Source: an uncultured Oscillospiraceae bacterium (GTDB taxonomy: Bacteria; Bacillota; Clostridia; Oscillospirales; Oscillospiraceae). From it: a DNA stretch of 26,759 nucleotides. Below are positions 1 through 6,195 of this stretch, one piece after another. Location: contig CAKTJX010000034.1 in the NCBI GenBank assembly GCA_934569045.1, forward strand, positions 1-26,759, given 5' to 3'. The notes under the pieces were generated by a model. It ran no database searches. It was not told the origin of the DNA and saw only the letters and a list, made by a program, of their open reading frames with translations. Both the position numbers and the translations under genes were made by a program. The stretch's first letter is position 1, and each line of letters opens with the position of its first letter.

Positions 1-99
1 GCGCGGTTCGTGGAAATGTGCTTCGACCCCGGCTCGGCTATGAACGAACGATTGAAAGCGACGCTTGTGCAGATGCTATCGGAGGTGGACGCAAAATGA
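1..99 (+). CDS. C-terminal end of an unidentified upstream gene (partial)
   Basis: Frame 1 is open from the window edge to a TGA at 97-99 and encodes about 32 residues ending in LSEVDAK. The stop overlaps the ATG of the downstream recombinase (ATGA at 96-99), and the recombinase Shine-Dalgarno (ggaggt, 81-86) lies inside this frame. That arrangement is typical of translationally coupled genes and supports this frame being real. Too little remains to name a family. By context it may be another gene of the same integrative element. Confidence 0.55.
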   Translation, partial: ARFVEMCFDPGSAMNERLKATLVQMLSEVDAK

Positions 100-1685
100 A
101 AGCCGTGATCTACGCCCGCTATTCCTCGGACAGTCAGCGAGAAGAATCCATCGAAGGGCAGCTTCGTGAATGCACGGAGTACGCCGAAAGAAACGGCATC
201 ACCGTCCTCCGCAGTTACATCGACAGAGCGTTGTCCGCCAGAACCGCAGACCGACCAGAATTTCAAAATATGATAAAGGACAGCGAGCAAAAGCTGTTCG
301 ATGTGGTGCTGATATGGAAGCTCGACCGTTTTTCCCGTGACCGCTATGACAGCGCCCACTACAAGCGGATTCTGAAAAAGAACGGCGTGAAGGTCGTATC
401 CGTCAAGGAGAATATCTCCGACGGGCCGGAGGGTATCATCCTTGAATCCATGCTGGAGGGCTACGCCGAATATTACTCCGCTGAGCTGTCCGAAAAAATC
501 CATAGAGGGCAAAAGGAAAACGCCTTAAAGGGCAGGAATAACGGCGGCGGCATCCCTCTCGGCTATCTGCTGGGCAACGAGCAGAAGCTTGTCCTCGACC
601 CGGTTACGGCTCCGATAGTACGGGAGATATTTCAAAGATATGCCGACGGTGAAATCGTCCGCACCATCGTGGAGGACTTCAACAGGAGGGGGCTGAAAAC
701 GAAAAACGGCAAGCCATTCTCTCCCACCAGCTTCAACCGCATTTTGAAAAACCGCAAGTATGTCGGCGAATATCAATATCAGGACGTCATTATCCCCGGC
801 GGTGTTCCCGCGATCTTATCGGACGATCTATTCTATCGGGTGCAGGCGCGGCTGGAGAAAAACAAACGTGCGCCGGCAACGGCAAAAGCGGACGTTGACT
901 ACCTGCTGACAACCAAATTGTTTTGCGGGCTCTGTGAGCGCATGATGATAGGCGAAAGCGGCACGAGCCACACGGGAGATAAGCATTATTACTACAAATG
1001 CGCCGGGGCAAAGCGAAAGCTGGGCTGCAAGAAGAAATCCGTCAAGAAGGATTTCATTGAGCGGGCGGCAGTCATTCTGACCGTCAACAGAGTTTTGCGA
1101 GATGAGGAAATCAGCCGCATTGCCGACAGCATCCTTGCCTTGCAAAACAGCGAGGACACCACCATCCCGGCGCTGAAAAAACAGCTTGCTGACACGGAGC
1201 GCGGAATAGAGAATATGCTGAACGCCATCCAGCAGGGCGTACTGACCAGTTCCACAAAAGAACGTTTGGAGGCTCTGGAAAAGCAAAGGGACAACCTGAA
1301 GATAGCCGTCCTGCAAGCGGAGCTTCAAAAGCCCAAGTACACCAAAGAGCAGATCGTGAGATGGATCGGGCAATTCAAATACGGCGATGTAAACAGCCGG
1401 GAATACCAAAAACGTATCATAGATACCTTCGTCAACTCCCTGTACCTGTTTGATGACAGGCTTGTCATTACCTACAACTTCAAAGGCGGCACGGAAACGA
1501 TCACACTCAAGGATGTCGAGGCCGTCTATGGTTCGGATTTGAAAGCAATGTCTCCACCAATAGAAATGCCCCGCTTCGGCGGGGCGTTTCTATTGGTGGA
1601 GAACGGAGAGGGAAATCGAACCCTTCCAAATCAGAGCGCCGGTGGCGCTCTGGTGCATTTCGGCTGGACGAAATGCACACCATAG
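96..1685 (+). CDS. Large serine recombinase (site-specific integrase)
   Basis: A 529-residue large serine recombinase that would integrate or excise a mobile element through a 5'-phosphoserine intermediate. The N-terminal resolvase domain (about 1-150) begins MKAVIYARYSSDSQ, with Ser10 the likely nucleophile after Arg8, and carries the LDRFSRD motif. A recombinase DNA-binding domain follows (about 155-265). A zinc ribbon has Cys pairs near 277/280 and 301/310. A coiled-coil segment lies near 365-420. The start at 96 is chosen for ggaggt at 81-86 and its overlap with the upstream stop; an in-frame start at 18 would add 26 unsupported residues. The last ~44 codons (from about 1551) lie wholly in palindromic DNA and look like a readthrough tail added by that element, so the native C-terminus is probably near residue 485. 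It may be the integrase of the decayed prophage to its right, but that link is inferred. Confidence 0.93.
   Translation: MKAVIYARYSSDSQREESIEGQLRECTEYAERNGITVLRSYIDRALSARTADRPEFQNMIKDSEQKLFDVVLIWKLDRFSRDRYDSAHYKRILKKNGVKVVSVKENISDGPEGIILESMLEGYAEYYSAELSEKIHRGQKENALKGRNNGGGIPLGYLLGNEQKLVLDPVTAPIVREIFQRYADGEIVRTIVEDFNRRGLKTKNGKPFSPTSFNRILKNRKYVGEYQYQDVIIPGGVPAILSDDLFYRVQARLEKNKRAPATAKADVDYLLTTKLFCGLCERMMIGESGTSHTGDKHYYYKCAGAKRKLGCKKKSVKKDFIERAAVILTVNRVLRDEEISRIADSILALQNSEDTTIPALKKQLADTERGIENMLNAIQQGVLTSSTKERLEALEKQRDNLKIAVLQAELQKPKYTKEQIVRWIGQFKYGDVNSREYQKRIIDTFVNSLYLFDDRLVITYNFKGGTETITLKDVEAVYGSDLKAMSPPIEMPRFGGAFLLVENGEGNRTLPNQSAGGALVHFGWTKCTP
1551..1602. repeat. 24-bp stem palindrome with TTCG loop
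   Basis: Bases 1551-1574 pair with 1579-1602: a 16-bp perfect outer arm, one T-G position (1567/1586) and a 7-bp GC arm, closed by ttcg. The hairpin lies inside the recombinase reading frame. It has no T-run after it, so it is not a classical intrinsic terminator. Its right arm (tggtgg, 1594-1599) also forms the outer arm of the adjoining branched palindrome. Confidence 0.85.
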
Positions 1686-1712
1686 TGCTCTCGATTCCCC
1701 TCGGCTCCACCA
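1594..1712. repeat. Branched, tRNA-like palindromic element
   Basis: An outer imperfect inverted repeat (1594-1619 with 1691-1712) has an 8-bp end arm tggtggag/ctccacca plus an inner arm around gagggaaatcga/tcgattcccctc. It encloses two perfect hairpins. One is cagagcgcc/ggcgctctg (1632-1640 with 1644-1652). The other is gtgcatttcg/cgaaatgcac (1653-1662 with 1669-1678). The fold is a cloverleaf-like junction, and either strand ends in CCA. It lacks a proper tRNA layout (no D arm, anticodon arm or 7-bp acceptor), so I call it a palindromic repeat, perhaps a MITE-like or recombination-site element. The recombinase stop codon (1683-1685) lies inside it. Confidence 0.75.
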
Positions 1713-1897
1713 TAAAACCGCCTTATTTATACAAAAATCAGGAGGTGTCTTTACAGTTGTAGGAAAATGATGGTGATATGTACTAATTTGTGTTTATGCA
1801 ATTCGACGAAAGAGAAGCAAATTTGGCTTTTTTGAAGCCAGTTTGCTAATGAAAATGCTAACAAGCGCAAGCGGTGCTGGCAGTAGACTGGTTTTGT
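1713..1897. other. Intergenic stretch with one imperfect hairpin
   Basis: No coding potential was found between the palindromic element and the DUF2442 gene. An imperfect hairpin spans 1816-1847 (agcaaa...ttggctt / aagcca...tttgct). It has no T-run on either strand, although it lies just past the stop of the minus-strand DUF2442 gene and could be a weak terminator or processing structure. An isolated ribosome-binding-like caggaggtg at 1740-1748 has no convincing reading frame after it. Confidence 0.4.
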
Positions 1898-2143
1898 TTA
1901 TATGGGGATGCTTAGTTCATACAGCTCGTGGGGGGCGATATCCTGGCCTTGGAGCCATTCGATGCCGACACCGCCGGGGAGCAGGGATACGGAGCGGAAA
2001 TAGGCCCCATTCTTCAGCTCTCCGAACCAGGAGCCGATCATATAGGGGGCCACGTCAAAGAGCCGCTTTTCCCCGGTCTCATAGGTCAGCAGCAGATTAT
2101 GGCCACCCTCTGGGTGGACAACGGTCAATCTGGGTTGCGGCAT
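1898..2143 (-). CDS. DUF2442 family protein
   Basis: An 81-residue protein matching the DUF2442 pattern: an N-terminal strand (PQPRLTVVHPEGGHNLLLTY), then TGEKRLFDVAPYM, a mid-section FGELKNGAYFRSV, and a C-terminal GIEWLQGQDIAPHELYE box. The biochemical function of the family is not established; members often sit beside DUF4160 proteins in toxin-antitoxin-like pairs or on mobile elements. No DUF4160 partner is visible here. The start is placed at the second Met because taggagg lies 6-7 bases upstream of it; the earlier Met at 2161 lies within that ribosome-binding region. A 113-bp non-coding gap separates it from the upstream gp10-like gene, so it may be cargo rather than a structural phage gene. 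Confidence 0.75.
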   Translation of the reverse strand: MPQPRLTVVHPEGGHNLLLTYETGEKRLFDVAPYMIGSWFGELKNGAYFRSVSLLPGGVGIEWLQGQDIAPHELYELSIPI

Positions 2144-2256
2144 GAAAACTCCTCCTAACATCGATGGGACACTTTTTGGTGGAGAACAACAAAGAACTGG
2201 CTGCGCTCAATGCGCCCAGGGCTACGCCAAAGGCGCTCCCCGTTACCAGTTCCACT

Positions 2257-2631
2257 TTAAATGTACCATGGGGATTCCAGCTCGTTTTCCACGATTCGCC
2301 GCCATTCGTCTATATGGTTTTCGGCGGCGGGGCGCAAATATGGGTGCGCTGGCCGTCTGCTTGTGCCCTCCTCCTCATACTGTGCGTACTCGACGTTAGA
2401 GCCGACATAGACAGCGTTGCCCTCCACATGATTTGTGATGCTGTTTCGCAGTCGCCCGGTGATAACGTGGCACAGGTCTTTTGCGTAGCTCTCGCATTCC
2501 AGGCCAATCCGCACAAGCGCCCGGTGAATGGCCGCTTTGATGCCCTCGGAAATTTCCTCGGTGAAATCCGAAATGTCAACGTCCACACGAATGCCGCCGC
2601 CTCCGCTGGAACTGTGGGTGTGGTTTGCCAT
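2257..2631 (-). CDS. HK97-gp10-like phage protein (head-tail connector/tail component)
   Basis: A 124-residue protein of the HK97 gp10-like type, small neck or tail-completion proteins acting at the head-tail junction. The visible signature is an N-terminal amphipathic region (FTEEISEGIKAAIHRALVRI), an ITGRLRNSI segment, then YVGSNVEYAQYEEEGTSRR and HPYLRPAAENHIDEW. The last two are the family hallmarks (Y-A-x-x-x-E-x-G-T and P-x-L-x-P-A). The start at 2631 has aaagga about 9 bases upstream. A glycine/serine-rich stretch follows the first residues. It lies 2 bp after the small acidic ORF and is co-oriented with it, consistent with a phage structural operon. Confidence 0.8.
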   Translation of the reverse strand: MANHTHSSSGGGGIRVDVDISDFTEEISEGIKAAIHRALVRIGLECESYAKDLCHVITGRLRNSITNHVEGNAVYVGSNVEYAQYEEEGTSRRPAHPYLRPAAENHIDEWRRIVENELESPWYI

Positions 2632-2633
2632 TT

Positions 2634-2837
2634 CTAAATCCTTTCTATTGCTGCAATATCGCCTTGGTAAATGTTTTCAATACCGTCATCGCCCAAATCG
2701 ACAGCAATCATATCATCGTCTGCGTCGATTTCTTCGGCGTCCCAGATAGCAATTGTTTTTCCTTCAATAATGTCGCCATCGTTCTTTTTTATTCGGACGA
2801 ATGGCTTGCTATATGCAAAATCCCATATGTTTACCAT
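2634..2837 (-). CDS. Small acidic protein, possibly Sm-like fold, after the head-toxin gene
   Basis: A 67-residue acidic protein beginning MVNIWDFAYSKPFVRI. The pattern of short strands (FVRIKKNDGDIIEGKTIAIW, then DDDMIAVDLGD, then NIYQGDIAAIERI) resembles a compact Sm-like beta barrel; this is my reading of the pattern, not a verified family match. The start is uncertain. An ATG at 2846 overlaps the upstream stop (TGATG) but has almost no spacing to aaaagg, while the ATG at 2837 has aaaggtgat 11 bases or fewer upstream. It lies between a head protein carrying a toxin-like tail and a gp10-like protein, so an immunity or accessory role is possible but unproven. Confidence 0.6.
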   Translation of the reverse strand: MVNIWDFAYSKPFVRIKKNDGDIIEGKTIAIWDAEEIDADDDMIAVDLGDDGIENIYQGDIAAIERI

Positions 2838-2845
2838 ATTTTTCA

Positions 2846-3679
2846 TCACCTTTTCAGAACAGGGAAAATATGCTCTCCACGCTTTGAGTAATGGATAGCA
2901 ATTCGGTTACTTCCGTAGTATTGTCCATCATGGTAGCATTGCCCGGCCTCCACATCGACGGTTACATACTCAACAAATTTCGTATTCTCAGGCGACTTTC
3001 CAGAGATTACTACCGTACCTGTTGAATGGTATTTTTCTATAATTTCCTGTACCTTATCCTCCGATATTGTCAGTTTATCTTGTGGCGTTTTCCCCTTTTG
3101 TAACCGTTCGGATAAATATGTTTTATACTCATTGGTTCCCTCGATATGCTTACGCTGCTGGCCTTTATTGACTTTTAAAGGATATTCGCCAGATTGAATC
3201 TCTTCTTTAAGTATAGCACGATTTTCCTCATTTTTCAATTGGGCTTTCCGCTGCTTTTCCTCTTCTTTTTGAACTTTTTGCAGCTGTAAGTCCTTCCCGG
3301 CTTTCCAATCCTCATAACTCAAATCGCCCAACTTGGATGCCCTGGGTACGTTCGGGTCGTGAAATTTATCCACAGAAACAACGGTGCATCGGCAGTTGTA
3401 CACCAGATACCCCGGTGCGCTTGGGTCGCCTGGGTATTCCAGCTCGTACCCGTCAACCTTGAATTTCTCGCCGATATCCACCATCTGACCATCAAGCAGC
3501 CGGTGGGCGTGGCGTGTCTTCCCATCCAGAGTTGCCCGCCACATCTGTTTCAGCTGGATACCTAGAGATTCCGCATACTTGTATGTTCCAATTCTCCCGG
3601 CACACTCCGCCGCTGTGGCAGCAGTCCGGGCAGACCACACGGCAGCGGTGTTCGTTTCCAAAATCTGTCTGCGGGCCAT
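2846..3679 (-). CDS. Truncated phage minor head protein with C-terminal polymorphic-toxin-50-like domain
   Basis: A 277-residue remainder of a Mu-F/SPP1-gp7-type minor head protein. Residues 1-105 carry the conserved tail of that family: ARTAATAAE helix, KQMWRATLDGKTRHAHRLLDGQ, YPGDPSAPG and VYNCRCT. A charged Lys/Glu-rich linker covers about 130-165. The last ~105 residues (KHIEGTNEYKTYL, KLTISEDKVQEII, STGTVVI, NRIAIHYSKRGEHIFPV) match the polymorphic toxin type 50 domain pattern known at the ends of phage head proteins. Complete family members have roughly 200 or more residues before the point where this one begins. No ribosome-binding site precedes the first Met, and the thiamine promoter lies immediately upstream, so the gene is 5'-truncated and probably silent. 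Confidence 0.8.
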   Translation of the reverse strand: MARRQILETNTAAVWSARTAATAAECAGRIGTYKYAESLGIQLKQMWRATLDGKTRHAHRLLDGQMVDIGEKFKVDGYELEYPGDPSAPGYLVYNCRCTVVSVDKFHDPNVPRASKLGDLSYEDWKAGKDLQLQKVQKEEEKQRKAQLKNEENRAILKEEIQSGEYPLKVNKGQQRKHIEGTNEYKTYLSERLQKGKTPQDKLTISEDKVQEIIEKYHSTGTVVISGKSPENTKFVEYVTVDVEAGQCYHDGQYYGSNRIAIHYSKRGEHIFPVLKR

Positions 3680-3692
3680 TCGGAAAAATACC

Positions 3693-3721
3693 TTGCTTTT
3701 TTTCTTTGTTTGGCGTATAAT
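3693..3721 (+). promoter_or_regulatory. Sigma-A promoter of the thiamine operon
   Basis: The -35 box ttgctt (3693-3698) and the perfect -10 box tataat (3716-3721) are separated by 17 bp. Transcription would start near 3728, just before the TPP aptamer. The promoter abuts the prophage remnant. Confidence 0.85.
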
Positions 3722-3736
3722 ACCCCGGACAGCAAA

Positions 3737-3826
3737 ATACAGGGGAGCTCGTAATGGCGGGCTGAGAGGAAGGAACCACCTTCGACCCTTAACCTGATGC
3801 GGATAATGCCGCCGTAGGAAGTTAGA
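3737..3826 (+). promoter_or_regulatory. TPP riboswitch aptamer (THI element)
   Basis: The conserved TPP-aptamer core is present in order: agggg (P2), P3 arm agctc/gggct, the ctgaga junction at 3762-3767, an extra small hairpin ggaagg/ccttc, gaccc (P2'), aacctgat (3791-3798), ggataatgcc (3801-3810) in P5, and gtaggaag (3814-3821). It senses thiamine pyrophosphate. An intrinsic terminator 16-47 nt downstream gives transcriptional OFF control of the salvage and uptake genes. Confidence 0.96.
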
Positions 3827-3841
3827 ATTCGGTTTTCTTTT

Positions 3842-3873
3842 ACGGGAGGCACCATCGGGTGTCTCCTGTTTTT
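3842..3873 (+). terminator. Riboswitch-controlled intrinsic terminator
   Basis: A 12-bp hairpin (3842-3853 with 3858-3869, loop atcg, two G-U pairs) is followed by ttttt at 3869-3873. It lies directly after the TPP aptamer and before thiW, so it is the probable expression platform. Confidence 0.9.
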
Positions 3874-3931
3874 GCGCTCTGGAGGAAAGGAGGAAACGGA
3901 AACCTGGCTGAGGGGGAGCGCCCTGAGCCTT

Positions 3932-4092
3932 GTATTTTCAGCGATGGGAAGCCGTGTTCCGGCGTGAGAGGATGCCAGCAAGCATCGACCGAACCTTCCG
4001 AGAGGACTGGTGTTCCGCACGGCGGCCCGCAGGGAATGCGCTGATAGTGCGTCCAGTCCTGATCACGCAGTAGGAAGCGACGCTGAAAATGC
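3932..4092 (+). promoter_or_regulatory. Second, divergent TPP-aptamer-like domain with replaced P5 arm
   Basis: A 12-bp closing helix (3932-3943 with 4081-4092) encloses a multibranched domain that aligns in order with the first aptamer: P3-like hairpin gccg/cggc (3951-3963), tgagagga (3965-3972; 3763-3770 in the first), hairpin gatgc/gcatc, tcgacc (3985-3990), aacct (3992-3996) and gtaggaag (4070-4077). Spacing between shared blocks is nearly equal (19 vs 20 and 9 vs 7 nt). The part between the P4 strands is not conserved. The first copy has 18 nt with ggataatgcc; here 74 nt form a different arm (4003-4010 with 4053-4060, then 4016-4020 with 4047-4051). The first junction base also changes (ctgaga to gtgaga). 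The thiW start is 34 nt downstream with no terminator between, so any control would act on translation or on readthrough RNA. It could be a ligand-changed or a degenerate aptamer. Confidence 0.7.
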
Positions 4093-4125
4093 CGTTTCCG
4101 AATATCTGAAAGGAGCAATCTGATT

Positions 4126-4650
4126 ATGAAACATACCAATCTGAAGAAGCTGGCCCTGGCGGGCGTTCTCTGCGCGGTGGCCGTGGTGGGCAGTCTGTTT
4201 TCTGTGCCTGTGTTCGGCAGCAAATGCGCGCCGGTGCAGCATATGGTGAATATTCTCTGCGCGGTGCTGCTGGGACCAGGCTACGGGGTCTGCGTGGCGT
4301 TCTGCGCGTCTCTGATTCGGAACCTTCTGGGGCTGGGCAGCCTGATGGCGTTCCCGGGCAGCATGTTCGGCGCGGCCCTGTGCGGCATTGTATACTGGAA
4401 GACCCGGAATCTCCCCGCGACCCTGGCGGGGGAGGTGCTGGGCACCGCCCTGCTTGGCGGGCTGTGCGCCTATCCCGTGGCCATTTTCCTCATGGGCAAG
4501 GATGCTGCGTCCATTGCGTTCTATGCCTATATTATCCCGTTCTTCATTTCCACCGCTGCCGGTGCGCTGATTTCCGGGGTGCTGATTTACAGCATCCGCC
4601 GCACCGGTCTGCTGGAGAAAATGCAGGCCAATCTGAATGGAGCTGTCTGA
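4126..4650 (+). CDS. thiW: ThiW, ECF transporter substrate-binding component (thiazole-type)
   Basis: A 174-residue hydrophobic membrane protein, the substrate-specific S-component of an energy-coupling-factor importer. The ThiW family is assigned to the thiazole precursor from gene context, which fits the thiM gene 6 bp downstream. About five or six membrane helices are visible, with the conserved features GSLFSVPVFGSKCAPVQHM, NILCAVLLGPGYGV, a FPGSMFGA loop and a C-terminal IPFFISTAAGALIS helix. The shared EcfA/EcfT module is not in the window and must be encoded elsewhere. The start has aaaggag at 4109-4115 with 10-base spacing. It is the first gene of the operon and lies behind two tandem riboswitch-like domains. 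Confidence 0.93.
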   Translation: MKHTNLKKLALAGVLCAVAVVGSLFSVPVFGSKCAPVQHMVNILCAVLLGPGYGVCVAFCASLIRNLLGLGSLMAFPGSMFGAALCGIVYWKTRNLPATLAGEVLGTALLGGLCAYPVAIFLMGKDAASIAFYAYIIPFFISTAAGALISGVLIYSIRRTGLLEKMQANLNGAV

Positions 4651-4656
4651 AAACCG

Positions 4657-5475
4657 ATGAAAACCGCCTTCCAAAATCTTCGCCGGGTCCATCCCCTGAT
4701 CCACAGTATCACAAATTACGTCACAGCCAACGACTGCGCCAACATACTGCTGGCCTGCGGCGCGTCGCCCATTATGGCGGATGACCTGGAGGAGGCCCCA
4801 CAGATCACCGCGCTGTGCGCGGGACTCAACCTGAACATGGGAACGATGAACGCCAACCGATTTGCCGCCATGCGCTCCGCCGGGCAGGCTGCCAACGTGC
4901 TGGCCCATCCGGTGGTTCTGGACCCTGTGGGGGTTGGTGCCTCACAGATGCGGATGCGCTTTGCCGGGGAACTGCTGGAGGCGGTTCGGTTTTCGGTAAT
5001 TCGAGGAAACTTCTCCGAGATTCGGGCGCTGGCCACGGGCTGCGGCGGAGAAAAGGGCGTGGATACGGACGGGAAGGCCCAGGTCACGGAGGAAAGCCTG
5101 TCCGACGCCGTGGACTTCGCCAGATCGTTTTCCCAAAAAACCGGGGCGGTTGTGGCGATGACCGGGGCCATCGATCTTGTGGCGGATGAAAACTTGGCCT
5201 ATTGTATCCGCGGCGGCCATCCCATGATGGCATCCGTTACCGGGGCCGGGTGTATGCTGTCGGCACTGACGGCGGCCTTCGCGGCGGCCAATCCCGGAAG
5301 AATACTGGAGGCTTGCGCCGCCGCGGTCTGCGCCATGGACCTGGCAGGGGAGACGGCGGCGAGGCGTATGGGCCCGCTGGACGGCAACGCCACCTACCGA
5401 AATTACCTGATTGACGCGATTTACCATATGACACCGGAGAAGCTGGAGGGCGCAAATTATGAAGTGCGAACCTGA
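4657..5475 (+). CDS. thiM: Hydroxyethylthiazole kinase ThiM
   Basis: A 272-residue cytosolic ribokinase-like enzyme that phosphorylates 4-methyl-5-(2-hydroxyethyl)thiazole with ATP for thiamine salvage. Family landmarks are HSITNYVTANDCANILLA near the N-terminus, GASPIMADD, LNMGT, VLDPVGVGAS (about 87-96), VIRGNFSEI, VVAMTGAIDLV and the anion-hole stretch SVTGAGCMLSALTAA near the C-terminus, which carries the catalytic Cys region. Length is normal for the family. It begins 6 bp after thiW and its 3' end overlaps thiE by 17 bp, a tightly coupled arrangement. Together with ThiW it makes a complete thiazole salvage branch. No thiazole biosynthesis gene (thiG/thiS/thiH) is present. Confidence 0.97.
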   Translation: MKTAFQNLRRVHPLIHSITNYVTANDCANILLACGASPIMADDLEEAPQITALCAGLNLNMGTMNANRFAAMRSAGQAANVLAHPVVLDPVGVGASQMRMRFAGELLEAVRFSVIRGNFSEIRALATGCGGEKGVDTDGKAQVTEESLSDAVDFARSFSQKTGAVVAMTGAIDLVADENLAYCIRGGHPMMASVTGAGCMLSALTAAFAAANPGRILEACAAAVCAMDLAGETAARRMGPLDGNATYRNYLIDAIYHMTPEKLEGANYEVRT

Positions 5476-6100
5476 AATGATGCGGCTGTACGCCGTGACG
5501 GACCGGGCCTGGCTGGGCAAGCAAAGTCTATGCGAGCAGGTGGAGGCGGCGCTGAAGGGCGGCGTGACCTGCGTTCAGCTGCGGGAGAAGAACCTGGACG
5601 AGGCGGATTTTCTGGCGGAGGCCATGGAGATTTCCGCACTGTGCAGGCGGTACGGAGTCCCGTTTCTGATCAATGACAATGTGGATATCGCCCTGCGCTG
5701 CCATGCGGACGGTGTGCATGTGGGCCAGGAGGATATGCAGGCGGCAAAGGTCCGCCAGCGCCTGGGCCCCGGCAGGCTGATCGGCGTCTCTGCCCATTCC
5801 GTAGAGGAGGCCATGGCCGCGGAGGCGGCGGGGGCGGACTATCTGGGGGTAGGTGCCATGTTCGGTACCTCCACTAAGAAGAATGTGCGTCCGCTGACAC
5901 CGGAAATCCTGAAGGCCATCTGTCAGACGGTGGAGATTCCGGTGGTAGCCATTGGCGGCATTCATGCCCGGAATATGGCGCAGCTTGCCGGAACGGGGGC
6001 GGACGGAGCCGCGCTGGTCAGCGCTATTTTTGGCGCGGAAGACATTGAAGCGGAATGCCGCCGCCTGCGGCAGCTGTCGGAGCAGGTCTTCGGAAAATAA
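5459..6100 (+). CDS. thiE: Thiamine-phosphate synthase ThiE
   Basis: A 213-residue TIM-barrel enzyme that joins HMP pyrophosphate to thiazole phosphate, giving thiamine phosphate. All strand-end motifs are visible: LYAVTDRAWL, VTCVQLREKN, VPFLINDNVDIAL, ADGVHVGQEDM, LIGVSAHSVEEA, GADYLGVGAMFGTSTKK and VVAIGGIHARN. The start at 5459 lies inside the end of thiM and has ggaggg about 9 bases upstream. An ATG pair at residues 7-8 is a weaker alternative. It uses the products of ThiM and ThiD, which flank it, so all three salvage enzymes are in one transcript. Confidence 0.97.
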   Translation: MKCEPEMMRLYAVTDRAWLGKQSLCEQVEAALKGGVTCVQLREKNLDEADFLAEAMEISALCRRYGVPFLINDNVDIALRCHADGVHVGQEDMQAAKVRQRLGPGRLIGVSAHSVEEAMAAEAAGADYLGVGAMFGTSTKKNVRPLTPEILKAICQTVEIPVVAIGGIHARNMAQLAGTGADGAALVSAIFGAEDIEAECRRLRQLSEQVFGK

Positions 6101-6195
6101 TGTGTGCGTACTCCCTGTACTTGGGAGTTTGCCGGCGGCAGATCGGGGGCACCACCTTCTGTCGCTTGATAAAAATAATGCAGAAGGAGAAAAAC
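6101..6195 (+). other. thiE-thiD gap with two small hairpins
   Basis: A 95-bp gap, the longest inside an operon whose other genes overlap or nearly touch. It contains actccc/gggagt (6110-6115 with 6123-6128) and a longer hairpin gcggcaga/tctgtcgc (about 6135-6163, one G-U pair). No T-run follows either hairpin, so these are more likely processing or stability structures than terminators. Confidence 0.4.

Larger units (their letters stand above)
1898..3679 (-). mobile_element. Decayed prophage fragment (head and connector genes)
   Basis: Four minus-strand genes run from a truncated minor head protein (3679) through a small acidic protein and an HK97-gp10-like protein to a DUF2442 protein. There is no terminase, portal, capsid, protease, tail or lysis gene. 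The head gene is cut at its N-terminus about 14 bp from the -35 box of the thiamine promoter. This looks like the residue of a larger prophage that has been deleted. The serine recombinase on the other strand could be its integrase or belong to another element. Confidence 0.65.

Noticed and set aside
1594..1712. A tRNA gene (CCA ends, TTCGAT-like loop on the minus strand)
   Set aside because: No 7-bp acceptor stem, D arm or anticodon arm; the helices are simple nested palindromes.
3906..3929. A second terminator between the two aptamer-like domains
   Set aside because: The hairpin ggct-aggg/ccct-agcc has a central mismatch, and what follows is ttgtatttt, which is part of the next P1 helix; not convincing as a terminator.
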